Source of the DNA: Rhodococcus jostii RHA1
GTDB lineage: Bacteria > Actinomycetota > Actinomycetes > Mycobacteriales > Mycobacteriaceae
Reading direction: 5' to 3'
Length of the DNA: 64,000 nt
Assembly (NCBI RefSeq): GCF_000014565.1
Contig: NC_008268.1
Span: forward strand, 558,001 to 622,000
Shown: piece by piece, positions 45,437 to 53,536 of the stretch
Layout: every line of letters begins with the position of its first letter
Position numbering within the stretch: the stretch's first letter is position 1
The notes under the pieces: model-generated
Seen by the model: only the letters and a program-made list of their open reading frames with translations
What the model was told of the DNA's origin: nothing
Databases searched by the model: none
Position numbers and translations under genes: made by a program

Positions 45437-46057
45437 ATGGAACTCGACCCCCGCACCACCGCCGTCGTGGCCGTTCACTGCCAGGGCGACGTCGTCGGCC
45501 CCACCGGCGCCTTCGCCGACTTCTTCCACCAGCAGGTGAGCGAACGCCGCGTCATCGACCAGATCGCCGCACTCATCGCCGCGGCCCGCGAGGCCGGCGC
45601 CCCCGTGGTCTACACCCGGGTCGCCTGGAAACCCGACTTCTCCGACCTCGAGGTCAACTCACCGCTGCTGGGCATCGTCGCCCAGTCCGGCTGCCTCAAG
45701 GAGGGCAGCGAACTCGCCGAGATCGTCGAACCGCTGAAGCCGAACGGCGACGACATCGTGCTCACGCACCAGCGGATCGGCGCCTTCGCCGGGACCGACC
45801 TCGACACCATCCTGCGGGGCAAGGGCATCACCACACTCCTGTTCGCCGGTGTGGCCACCAACGCCTCTGTCGAGGGAACAGCTCGCGTTGCAAGCGATCT
45901 CGGCTACCGCGTCGTGATCGTCGAAGACGCGTGCTCGGCGGCCAACCCCGAAGCGCACGAGGCGAGCATCAACTCGCTCGGACTGCTCGCCGAGATCGCC
46001 ACCGTCGACGACATCCGGACCGCCCTGACCGCCTCGGTCACCGGCACCACCGCCTGA
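45437..46057 (+). CDS. Isochorismatase-fold hydrolase lacking the usual catalytic cysteine
   Basis: 206 residues. The fold is recognisable from TAVVAVHCQGDVVGPTGAFA (aspartate usually in this strand region), HQRIGAFAGTDLDTILRGKG and LLFAGVATNASVEGTARVAS. In cysteine hydrolases of this family the last segment is GVxTNxCVExT. Here the cysteine is a serine, and the first-strand aspartate appears as histidine-cysteine (VHCQGD). Enzymes without that cysteine include true isochorismatases, which hydrolyse vinyl ethers. The protein may thus not be an amidase. It lies 28 bases after the LLM gene. Confidence 0.85.
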   Translation: MELDPRTTAVVAVHCQGDVVGPTGAFADFFHQQVSERRVIDQIAALIAAAREAGAPVVYTRVAWKPDFSDLEVNSPLLGIVAQSGCLKEGSELAEIVEPLKPNGDDIVLTHQRIGAFAGTDLDTILRGKGITTLLFAGVATNASVEGTARVASDLGYRVVIVEDACSAANPEAHEASINSLGLLAEIATVDDIRTALTASVTGTTA

Positions 46058-46082
46058 CCACACCGAACCGAAACCGGCCGCA

Positions 46083-46114
46083 CTGGTGTGGGCGCCCCGC
46101 GGCGCCCACACCAG
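46083..46114 (+). terminator. 14-bp perfect hairpin between hydrolase and alcohol dehydrogenase genes
   Basis: CTGGTGTGGGCGCC (46083-46096) pairs with 46101-46114 over a CCGC loop, 26 bases after the hydrolase stop. No T-run. Probably a partial terminator or mRNA stabiliser within the operon. Confidence 0.6.
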
Positions 46115-46176
46115 CACTCCGTGTGCCCGACATCCCGCTATCCAGCCAGACGAACCACCACTCAGGAGTTCCCTTC

Positions 46177-47286
46177 ATGAAGTCGACCATGCGCGTTGCC
46201 CGCCTCCACGAGATCAATCAGCCGATGCAGATCGAGGAACTCCCGACCCCCGAACCGCGGGCCACCGACGTGCTGGTGCAGGTCAAGGCCTGCAACGTCG
46301 TACCGAACCTGTCCAACGTGCTCGCCACCTACAGCGAATGGTTCCCCTACCTGCCGCTTCCGAAGCTCCCCGCCATCTTCGGCCTCGACTCCGCCGGCGT
46401 CGTCGCCGCCGTCGGCAGCCACGTCACCGACGTCGCCGTCGGCGACCGCGTCTACGTCAACCCCGGAATCTCCTGCGGCGGCTGCCGCGCCTGCCGGCAG
46501 GGGCACGATCAGAACTGCGACAAGTACACCTTCATGGGCTACTTCTCCTTCGGCGCCGACGGCCAGCAAATCTTCGACGCCTACCCCTACGGCGGGCTCG
46601 GTGGGTATCTGACTGCGCCGCAACGCAATCTGGTGAAGCTGCCCGACTCCGTCAGCTTCGAGGAAGGCGCCCGATTCGGCTACCTCGGTACCGGTTACTC
46701 GGCCCTGTGCAAGGCCGGCGCCGGCGCCGGCTCCACCGTGCTGATCGATGGCATCTCCGGAACCCTGGGTCTGGGTACCTGCCTGAGCGCCCTCGCGCTC
46801 GGTGCGAGCCACATCTTCGGCACCGGCCGTAACGCCGATCTCCTCGAGGACGTCCGATCCATCGCCCCCGACCGCATCCACGTCCTGCCTGCCGGCGAGG
46901 GCGACCTGCGCAGCTGGGTGCGCGAACACAACAACGGGGAGGGCGTCGACATCGTCATCGACTCACTCGGCCCCGGCGCACCGGCAGAATCGTTCCTCGA
47001 CGCCATCACCACCCTGCGCCGCGGCGGCGTGGCCGTCGACATCGGTGGCATGATGGAACGCCCACCGCTGGACATGTTCTCGCTGATGTGCAGCCAGATC
47101 AGCGTCCTCGGCAGCCTGTGGTTCTCCACCGCCGAGGCCCAGGACATGGCCGACCTCGCCGGCGCCGGGGTCCTCGACCTGTCGGTGTTCGAGCACCACA
47201 GCTTCCCGCTCGAGAAGATCAACGAAGCTCTCGCCGACCTCCCGGCCCGGCACGGCGGCTTCACCAACTTCGTCAGCGTCCCCTGA
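46177..47286 (+). CDS. Zinc-type medium-chain alcohol dehydrogenase
   Basis: 369 residues. GLDSAGVVAAVGSHVTDVAV and VGDRVYVNPGISCGGCRACR (structural zinc cysteines CGGCRACRQGHDQNC) precede a Rossmann part with LIDGISGTLGLGTCLSALAL and VDIVIDSLGPGAP. The usual catalytic-zinc cysteine lies in KACNVVPNLSN, but the GHE motif seen in many relatives is not obvious (FGLDSAG instead), so the catalytic metal may be absent. Likely oxidises an alcohol or reduces an aldehyde/ketone produced by the LLM enzyme. Confidence 0.88.
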   Translation: MKSTMRVARLHEINQPMQIEELPTPEPRATDVLVQVKACNVVPNLSNVLATYSEWFPYLPLPKLPAIFGLDSAGVVAAVGSHVTDVAVGDRVYVNPGISCGGCRACRQGHDQNCDKYTFMGYFSFGADGQQIFDAYPYGGLGGYLTAPQRNLVKLPDSVSFEEGARFGYLGTGYSALCKAGAGAGSTVLIDGISGTLGLGTCLSALALGASHIFGTGRNADLLEDVRSIAPDRIHVLPAGEGDLRSWVREHNNGEGVDIVIDSLGPGAPAESFLDAITTLRRGGVAVDIGGMMERPPLDMFSLMCSQISVLGSLWFSTAEAQDMADLAGAGVLDLSVFEHHSFPLEKINEALADLPARHGGFTNFVSVP

Positions 47287-47293
47287 TCCGCCG

Positions 47294-47324
47294 GCGCCCC
47301 GCATCACCCACCGGTGCGGGGCGC
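47294..47324 (+). terminator. Hairpin after the alcohol dehydrogenase gene
   Basis: GCGCCCCGCA (47294-47303) pairs with TGCGGGGCGC (47315-47324), 8 bases after the stop. It separates the catabolic operon from whiB. Confidence 0.65.
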
Positions 47325-47355
47325 TCGACCGCCCTCCAGCAAAAGGAGCACCGCT

Positions 47356-47676
47356 GTGCGGGCCTATCGAACCGTCAGACAAAGCGACCTACCCGAGCCC
47401 GAGGAACTGAGCTGGCGCCTCGCCGCGACGTGCCGGATCGTCAGTCCTGCCCTGTTCTTCCACCCCACCAACGAACGCGGACCCAAACGGCAGAAGCGCA
47501 TCCACGAGGCCAAGAAGATCTGCTCCCAATGCCCCGTCCAACGGCCATGCCGGGACTACGCGCTCGCCGTGCGAGAACCCTTCGGGATCTGGGGCGGGAT
47601 GTCCGAAGAGGACCGCGACCGCATCCTCGGCCGCGGCCGTGGCCGTGCCGACAACACCACCGAGCGCAGCGCGTGA
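47356..47676 (+). CDS. WhiB-family iron-sulfur regulator
   Basis: 106 residues from a GTG with AAAAGGAGCACC upstream. The four cluster cysteines are C26, C56, C59 and C65 (ATCRIV, KICSQCPVQRPC), and the turn GIWGG is at 77-81, as required for binding sigma factor. A short basic tail GRGRGRAD may contact DNA. WhiB proteins coordinate redox or developmental responses. Whether it controls the adjacent operon is open, as only a hairpin separates them. Confidence 0.93.
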   Translation: MRAYRTVRQSDLPEPEELSWRLAATCRIVSPALFFHPTNERGPKRQKRIHEAKKICSQCPVQRPCRDYALAVREPFGIWGGMSEEDRDRILGRGRGRADNTTERSA

Positions 47677-48199
47677 CAGGCCGATCCCGACGAACAGGGA
47701 AATACCCATGCCGATCCTCCGCCTCCACGCCGTGAGCGCCGGAATCAGCGTCGTCAGCGGGTGGCCGTCGGCACCACTGCAGAGACCCGTGGCCGCGCTC
47801 GCACACTCGTACACGGTCATGCGATGGACGGTTCTGATTGCAATCGAGGACGACGCTGAGCACCGCTGAACTAATCACCGGCCAGATTTGCGATAGCAGT
47901 CTCAGCACCCCAGCGTCGCTGTCGGACAAAGACGCTCATGCGACAGACAGGGCGGCAGAACCCCGCGAACCCAGTGATGAAGAGTCACTTGCTCTACCCG
48001 GGATCGCAGCCGATGCCGCATGGTCTGACTCGCAACCCACCGGCAACTGTATCTGCCGCGGATGTTGTTTACGACGGACGCAGCTCCGCGCCGGCTTCGC
48101 GGTGGATGCGATGGCCCTACCCATGGGGACTGGTGAATCGGCGAACACCCAACGCGCGGTCGGTCTCGAAACGGACGAGACTCAGCGACCCGCCGATAT
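47677..48199. other. Intergenic stretch with a doubtful small ORF
   Basis: About 520 bases between whiB and the LAL-regulator pseudogene. A 53-codon frame starts at an ATG at 47708 behind CAGGGAAATACCC (MPILRLHAVSAGISVVSGW) and ends at 47869. It has no homology I recognise and may be chance. The rest is probably the decayed 5' end of the pseudogene. Confidence 0.3.
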
Positions 48200-49075
48200 C
48201 GGGTCGCGTCCTGGGTCAGGCCGGGCTCTGACGCCGCCGACACCGGCCACTCGGTTTCGGCCCCCCATCCCGGCCAAGGTTCCGGTGGTGCGACAACGGT
48301 TGATCGACATGCGTGAGGACGGTCGGCGCCCACGGTTGACCGTGATCCATGCCCCGGCCGGCTACGGCAAGTCGACCCTCGCTTTCAATGGCAGCAGGCA
48401 CTGACCGCCGACGGAGTGAGCGCGGCGTGGCTGACCATCGATACCGATGACAACAATGTGGTGTGGTTCCTTGGGCATCTGATCGAAGCCCTCCGCCGGG
48501 TGCGGCCTGAGCTGTCCCAAGATTTGGGTCAGGTCCTCGAAGAACACGGCGATCGGGCCCAGCAGTACGTGCTGACGAATCTGATCAACGATATTCATGC
48601 CGGGGGCGACCGCGTCGCCGTGATCCTCGATGACTGGCATCGGGTCACCGAGCCGGGCACGATCGCTGCGTTGGGATATTTGCTCGATAACGGATGCCAC
48701 CACCTCCAGTTCGTGGTCACTAGCAGAACCCAAACCGGCCTCCCCTTAAGCCGGATGCGGGTGCGCGATGAGCTGGTCGAAGTCGGGCCGGAGGCATTGC
48801 GCTTCGCCCCGGACGAATCGAAACGCTTTCTCGTTGACGTGAACGGGCTGGTCCTCGCCGATTCTGAGATCGACCGGTTGACGGCCTCGACAGATGGGTC
48901 GGTGGCGGCCCTCCAGCCAGCATCGCTGTCCCTGCGTGACGCAAAGGATCCACGGTTGCTGATCGACCACCTGTCCGGACGGCACCGGACGATCGGCGAA
49001 TACCTGGTCGAGAACGTGCTCGACGCCGTCGAACCGCGCATTCTCGAATTCCTGCTGGCGACCAGCATCCCCGCT
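48200..49075 (+). pseudogene. Truncated MalT/LAL-type (LuxR with ATPase) regulator
   Basis: The first frame gives ATRFRPPIPAKVPVVRQRLI and the Walker A motif VIHAPAGYGKSTLAF, then runs into a stop (NGSRH). A missing C near 48386 would restore FQWQQALTADGVSAAWLTID. The second frame continues with VAVILDDWHRVTEPGT (Walker B), VVTSRTQTGLPLSRMRVRDE and VEPRILEFLLATSI before homology ends abruptly at about 49075. The tetratricopeptide and LuxR parts of these ~900-residue proteins are missing, so the gene is dead. Confidence 0.75.
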
Positions 49076-49079
49076 GGGG

Positions 49080-49290
49080 CCGGAGCTGGGTCATCGCGCG
49101 CCCCCCGAGGCCCAACATCGGTGAAATCAGCAGGCCGCGCAGTCCGGCAGTTCTGGTGCCCAGTGTTTCGGAGATCTTCAGGGTTCCCCCCCGAGACGGA
49201 GCCGCCGAATACCACCGCGGGTGTGGCAAACCCCGCCGTGATGACGCGTAGCTTGGCGCGCAGGGCATCGTCATCTCACGGTCGGAGCAA
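49080..49290 (-). pseudogene. Fragment of a GAF-LuxR type regulator
   Basis: Minus-strand frames read LRAKLRVITAGFATPAVVFG then, after a shift in a run of seven C (around 49185), GGTLKISETLGTRTAGLRGL LISPMLGLGG. This pattern (gained GG...L.E..GTRT..LRGL...PGLGLGG) occurs in actinobacterial LuxR regulators with an N-terminal GAF-like domain. It abuts the LAL pseudogene, suggesting a deletion joined the two. Confidence 0.45.
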
Positions 49291-49478
49291 CCGCGCTGGA
49301 TGTTGTGCCTGTGAAACCGTCACCGCGACCTCCTCCGGGGCGGGTGCCCCATGACTCGCAAACGCGACAATGTTTATATCCCAATAGCATTCATTTGCGG
49401 CGGGAAGAGATGCTTGTGCTTCGTCACGTGAACTGGAGGTCGTGGGGCCTCGAGAGTCCTCCCGATGTCCGCAGTCAG

Positions 49479-49508
49479 GAGCCGGCCCCCGGAGGCGGGG
49501 GCCGGCTC
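49479..49508 (-). terminator. Terminator hairpin after the SnoaL-like gene
   Basis: GAGCCGGCCCCC (49479-49490) pairs perfectly with 49497-49508 over a six-base loop, 10 bases beyond the minus-strand stop at 49518. It ends the five-gene monooxygenase operon. Confidence 0.75.
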
Positions 49509-49517
49509 ATAGAAGCC

Positions 49518-49898
49518 CTATTGCGTGGTGCCAGAGATAACGGGGCTGGGGTCCATGAAGATCAGGTATTCGGTGACCTTGTTGTTCTCGACGCGGGTGC
49601 GCGTCACGGCCGGGAGTGTGAAGGATTCACCGTTCTGCAACGTGTAGGTGACCTCCACCCGGAGCGCGGCTACGGTGCCCTCCGACCATTGTTCGATGAT
49701 CTCGTGGCGCATCGACGCCACCGAGGTCAGGTATTGCGCTACCCAGGATTGGATGGCGCTCTTGCCGATGACGGGGGCGTTGTTGCCCATGCGGAAGACG
49801 CAGTCGTCGGAGAAGTAGTCGAAGAATTCTGCGATGTCGGTGTCGGCGGCTTGGAGAAGTTTGCGGGTGGTCTCGACCTCGGTCGTGGCTGTGGTCAT
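49518..49898 (-). CDS. SnoaL-like / NTF2-fold protein of the monooxygenase operon
   Basis: 126 residues. LLQAADTDIAEFFDYFSDDC, PVIGKSAIQSWVAQYL and FTLPAVTRTRVENNKVTEYL follow the SnoaL_2/limonene-epoxide-hydrolase-like pattern. The ATG at 49898 is behind AGAAAGAGAG. As the last gene of an operon with flavin monooxygenase genes it may isomerise, dehydrate or hydrolyse a pathway intermediate. No catalytic residues can be assigned with confidence. Confidence 0.8.
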   Translation of the reverse strand: MTTATTEVETTRKLLQAADTDIAEFFDYFSDDCVFRMGNNAPVIGKSAIQSWVAQYLTSVASMRHEIIEQWSEGTVAALRVEVTYTLQNGESFTLPAVTRTRVENNKVTEYLIFMDPSPVISGTTQ

Positions 49899-49998
49899 CG
49901 CGGACTCTCTTTCTCTGGTGATGTGACGGAGACCCCGGCAGTGTTGGGGTCGTTCTGAATTGGAGGTGGGCACGCCCCGGGGAAGCCGTCTACAGCCC

Positions 49999-50610
49999 TC
50001 ATGCCCAGTGCACGGTCTCTGCGGGATCGAGTCTGGGGAGACGCTCGAACCACGGATTCTCACCGGGGTGTCCGATGTTGACGACCAGGATCGATCTCCA
50101 GGTTGTTCCGGAGAAGAACTCGGTGTCCATTCCTTTGGGGTCGAATCCGGTCATCGGCCCGGCCGCCAGACCGGCGGCCCGGATGGCGAGGATGAAGTAC
50201 CCCGCCTGCAGGGCGGCGTTGAAATTGCCGGTGCGCTCGCGCAGCGCGTCGTTGGCGGCGAAGACCTCGCGGATCTGCGGCCGGATCGGCAGCAGATGGG
50301 GAAGGTGCTCGTGAAATCCGCTGTCTACCGCGAGAATCACGGTGACGGGAGCTGATGTCGTCTTCTCACGGTTGCCCTCGTCCAGGTGCTCGATCAGTCT
50401 GCGGCGGGCGTCGTCGGTGCGCACGTATTGCACGCGCAGCGGTTGGGAGTTCGCGGCCGTCGGCGCCCAGCGGGCCATTTCCCAGATCTGCGCGAGTTCG
50501 GCATCGCTGACCGGGGTCGGTGCGAAGTTGTTGACTGTTCGTGCTTCCGCGAACAGCAGGTCTCTGGCTGCGTCATCGAGGCGTTCGATCGTCGAGTTAC
50601 TGCCGACCAT
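49999..50610 (-). CDS. Nitroreductase-family protein, RutE/HadB-like
   Basis: 203 residues from the ATG at 50610. EARTVNNFAPTPVSDAELAQ, WAPTAANSQPLRVQYVRTDD, LAAGPMTGFDPKGMDTEFF and SILVVNIGHPGENPWFERLP match the malonic semialdehyde reductase group (RutE, about 196 residues), which binds FMN. It probably reduces an aldehyde, enal or quinone intermediate with NAD(P)H. It lies between the SnoaL-like and the oxygenase genes. Confidence 0.88.
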   Translation of the reverse strand: MVGSNSTIERLDDAARDLLFAEARTVNNFAPTPVSDAELAQIWEMARWAPTAANSQPLRVQYVRTDDARRRLIEHLDEGNREKTTSAPVTVILAVDSGFHEHLPHLLPIRPQIREVFAANDALRERTGNFNAALQAGYFILAIRAAGLAAGPMTGFDPKGMDTEFFSGTTWRSILVVNIGHPGENPWFERLPRLDPAETVHWA

Positions 50611-50778
50611 GTGTCTGTTCCTGTTCTCCAGATCCTGCGCCGGTCGATGCCGATTCACCGGGTGTCCGGCCGGTGGGCGCATCATTGGGGTCATGGGGTC
50701 CGAGTCTCGGCTGCCCCTCCCGAGTCGGCCGTGGTGGAGCCGCGACCGAGGCTCGGGTGAGGTGGTAGCGACAGCTCG

Positions 50779-51942
50779 TCAGAGGAGCGGATCGGACACG
50801 GGCAGGTCGAGGGTGAACCGGCCGATGGTTTCCGAAGCCGTGTCGATGTCGAGGAAGGCGTGCACCGACAGCACGGACAGGTCACGGAAGAACCGCTGGA
50901 TCGGTGCCGAATTCCGGTATCCGTCGCCGCCGATTCCGCGCACCATGTCGTTGAGTGCGTTGCGGGCCAGATCTGCCAGATATGCTGCCTTGAGCTTCAT
51001 CTCGGCACGATCGCGGGGGTCGGACTGCTCGGGTCGCTGTGCGGTGAGGCGTTCGAAGAAGGCGTCGAGGAGTGTTTCGGCAGCGTCCGCGGCGGCCAGC
51101 GCCCGGCCGAGCCGCATCTGGGCGGCCTGTTTGCCGGAGGCCTTCTCCTGGCTGATGGTTCCCTGCCGGTCCCGGGTGCGCTGGACGAACGCGTCCGCCG
51201 CCCCGCGCAGAGCACCGACGACGACCGGGGTGACCTCGGCCATCGCGAACGGCAGGAAGGGCAGATGGTACATGGGGTTGGGGTGGATCAGCTGCCCGGG
51301 CGCAGTACCGGCGAGGGCGAGGTCGAACGGTCCGGTGCGGTAGTCCGGGACGAACACGTCGTCGACGCTGATGTCATTGCTGCCGGTCCCGGCCATGCCG
51401 GCGATGAACCAGGTGTCGAGGATCTTGACGTCCTCACGGGGCACGAGGAACCACAACGAGGTGGGGGCGCTGCCCTCCTCGAATACGACGCCTGCGAAGG
51501 TGAACCATTCCGCGTGCACCGATCCGGAGTTCCAGGCCGTCTGCCCGGTGATGCGGTAGCCGCCGTCAACCTTCTGCACCTGTCCCAGCGGGGCCGCGGT
51601 ACCGGCGGTGAGGGTGTAGGGCTTGTCGGCGAACACTTCTCGTTGGGCCTGTTCGGTGAAGATGTTCACTCGCCAGGCCGCTCCGATGTAGAAGGAGGTG
51701 ACCCAGCCGGTCGACGGGCAGGCCGCGCTGATGGTGCGGACGATCTCGGCGGCGACGTCGAGTCCGAGTTCGAGTCCGCCGTACTCCTTGGGGGTCAGCG
51801 TGGCCAGGATTCCCGAGTCGATGAGGTCGGTGATCGTCTCGTCGAAGGGAGCACGGTTTTCCTCGGTCTTCTGGGCGCGTTCGGCGAAGGCCGGTACCAG
51901 GGCGTGGACCCGGTCCATGAGTTCGGTGCGGGTGATGTCCAT
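50779..51942 (-). CDS. Two-component flavin-dependent monooxygenase, acyl-CoA-dehydrogenase fold
   Basis: 387 residues. GILATLTPKEYGGLELGLDV, ISAACPSTGWVTSFYIGAAW, AGMAGTGSNDISVDDVFVPD and MVRGIGGDGYRNSAPIQRFF are typical of class D monooxygenases such as HsaA and the HpaC-dependent hydroxylases, rather than of true acyl-CoA dehydrogenases. They use reduced FMN/FAD from a separate reductase, encoded two genes upstream. The substrate is probably a phenol or aromatic acid. It is the central gene of the PucR-flanked operon. Confidence 0.9.
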   Translation of the reverse strand: MDITRTELMDRVHALVPAFAERAQKTEENRAPFDETITDLIDSGILATLTPKEYGGLELGLDVAAEIVRTISAACPSTGWVTSFYIGAAWRVNIFTEQAQREVFADKPYTLTAGTAAPLGQVQKVDGGYRITGQTAWNSGSVHAEWFTFAGVVFEEGSAPTSLWFLVPREDVKILDTWFIAGMAGTGSNDISVDDVFVPDYRTGPFDLALAGTAPGQLIHPNPMYHLPFLPFAMAEVTPVVVGALRGAADAFVQRTRDRQGTISQEKASGKQAAQMRLGRALAAADAAETLLDAFFERLTAQRPEQSDPRDRAEMKLKAAYLADLARNALNDMVRGIGGDGYRNSAPIQRFFRDLSVLSVHAFLDIDTASETIGRFTLDLPVSDPLL

Positions 51943-52081
51943 TGTTTCCTCCGGTGTGGGTGAGTGGCTGTTTCGTGGGATGGGGCGCGAGAGACACAGC
52001 TCAGGGCATGCGGGGACCGCGCCGGTGGTGTGCGGATGGTGGGGGTCGGGTCTGGGGGTCAGGTGCGGCACGGCCGGGGTG

Positions 52082-52723
52082 TCAGCGGACGTTGCCCTTC
52101 AGGTCCGGGCCGGCGACGAGTGTCAGTCCGTACCGGTCGGCGAGGATCTCGGCATCGTGTCGATCGCCGACACTGATCGGGTCGGCGATGCCGTCGAGGT
52201 CGGCGAATACCGCGCCTGAGCATTGGGTGGCTGTAGCGTCGGTGAGCGCGAGGGCGAGGGACGCGGTGGTCTGACGCGTACGAAACTCTGTGGGTGTCAG
52301 GCGCACCGGGACCAGGTGCCCGGGCCGGGTGAGGTCGCCGGGGCCCGTGGCCGGGTCGGCGAGGATGCGGGCCGTACGCGCCCGGTCGGCGCCGGAGATC
52401 CCGGTGGTAATACCGGCAGCAGCGTCGACGGTGACACATTGGCCATGGCCGAGTGTGGAACTGGTCCGAACCGTCGGGGTCGCTTCCGGCAGAACGAGAA
52501 GGTCACAGATCCGTTCGTGCAGCGCCACCTGCAGAAATCCGGTGGTGTGGCGAATCAGAAAGGCCATCTGCTCGGTGGTCACGGCGGAGGCGGACCCGAC
52601 GAGCACGACGCGGCGGAGATGGCTGAGGATGATCAGCTCACCGGCGGCGAGGGCGCGGCTACCGGCGGCGATCGTCGACCATGACCGTTGGCGTGGGGCG
52701 CGGGGCGCGAACGAGGTCGTCAT
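52082..52723 (-). CDS. RibB-like (DHBP synthase) paralogue without the catalytic acidic loop
   Basis: 213 residues. MAFLIRHTTGFLQVALHERI, VDAAAGITTGISGADRARTA and GPGDLTRPGHLVPVR clearly belong to 3,4-dihydroxy-2-butanone-4-phosphate synthase. However, the N-terminal metal and substrate loop, DDEDRENEGD in active enzymes, is replaced by LSHLRRVVLVGSAS. The later RAGHTEA segment is also changed to RTRQTTASLA. The enzyme is therefore probably inactive in riboflavin synthesis. Its place between the oxygenase and flavin reductase genes suggests a flavin-related accessory role or a new reaction. AGGAAGG precedes the ATG. Confidence 0.85.
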   Translation of the reverse strand: MTTSFAPRAPRQRSWSTIAAGSRALAAGELIILSHLRRVVLVGSASAVTTEQMAFLIRHTTGFLQVALHERICDLLVLPEATPTVRTSSTLGHGQCVTVDAAAGITTGISGADRARTARILADPATGPGDLTRPGHLVPVRLTPTEFRTRQTTASLALALTDATATQCSGAVFADLDGIADPISVGDRHDAEILADRYGLTLVAGPDLKGNVR

Positions 52724-52814
52724 GGCGTGCCTTCCTGGTGCGAATGATCTTGCTGCGGTGGGCGATACGGCTTGGTGAAGTTGGTCGCGGCGACGCCGTG
52801 ATCGTGCGGTCGGG

Positions 52815-53312
52815 TTATGCGGATTCGAGCGCCGAGTGCGTGCCGAAGACGCGGCGGTGGTAGGTGAGCGGATCGCTGTAGTTGTTCTCTGCTGCGACGA
52901 CGGTGCCGAGCACGACCACGTGGTCGCCGCCCTCGACGAACTGGTCAACGTGGCAGGCGATCCAGCCGGCGGCGCCCGCGATTCGGGGAAGGTCGTGGTC
53001 GATCTCCCACCGCACGCCCTGGAACTTGCCGATTCCGCCCATCTTCGCGAACTTGAGCGCGGTGCCTTGTTGATCGCTGGCCAGCACGTTCAATCCGAAC
53101 TTCTTCGACGCCGTGATCAGTTCGAGCGTCTCCGATCCTCGATCCAGTGAGACCAGGACCATCGGGGGTGTCATCGACAGGGAGGTGAAGGCGCTGACGG
53201 TGGTACCGAAGGGCAGGCCGCCGTCCATGGAGGTCACGACGGCGACCGGAGTGGCCACGTGTGACATCACGTCCTTGAACGTTTCCTGGACAGGACTCAA
53301 GGTGGTGTGCAT
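52815..53312 (-). CDS. Flavin reductase (HpaC/HsaB-like) of the two-component monooxygenase
   Basis: 165 residues. FKDVMSHVATPVAVVTSMDG, GTTVSAFTSLSMTPPMVLVS, FGLNVLASDQQGTALKFA and HRRVFGTHSALESA are family signatures. It reduces FMN or FAD with NAD(P)H and passes it to the oxygenase at 50779. It is the first gene of the operon; its upstream region carries one of the two PucR-site palindromes. Confidence 0.92.
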   Translation of the reverse strand: MHTTLSPVQETFKDVMSHVATPVAVVTSMDGGLPFGTTVSAFTSLSMTPPMVLVSLDRGSETLELITASKKFGLNVLASDQQGTALKFAKMGGIGKFQGVRWEIDHDLPRIAGAAGWIACHVDQFVEGGDHVVVLGTVVAAENNYSDPLTYHRRVFGTHSALESA

Positions 53313-53488
53313 CGTAGACTTCCTTCTGTCGACTGCGGTTCCTACCGCGATTCCCGGCGAAGGGACGGTTTTCCGTCTCTGGGCTTTGTGGACTCTCGCC
53401 ACCGGGATCTGGTGTGTCCTACACCACAAGTAGACCGCATGAGTTGCGTGGTTCGCACTACTGCACAACCCAGGGTTGTCGCCGTCTT

Positions 53489-53504
53489 TTGGTTTCTAGA
53501 CCAA
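53489..53504. promoter_or_regulatory. Inverted repeat, probable PucR operator (flavin reductase side)
   Basis: TTGGTTTCTAGACCAA lies 177 bases upstream of the flavin reductase start and 33 bases beyond the pucR stop. It has the same arms and nearly the same core as TTGGTCTGTAAACCAA at 54865-54880. Confidence 0.65.
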
Positions 53505-53536
53505 CCGGGGACCGGCGGCTCACCGACGTGCGACAG

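Noticed and set aside
47708..47869. 53-codon ORF behind a reasonable ribosome site
   Set aside because: No homology or coupling evidence, and it lies in DNA that appears to be decayed; kept only as a note in the intergenic entry.
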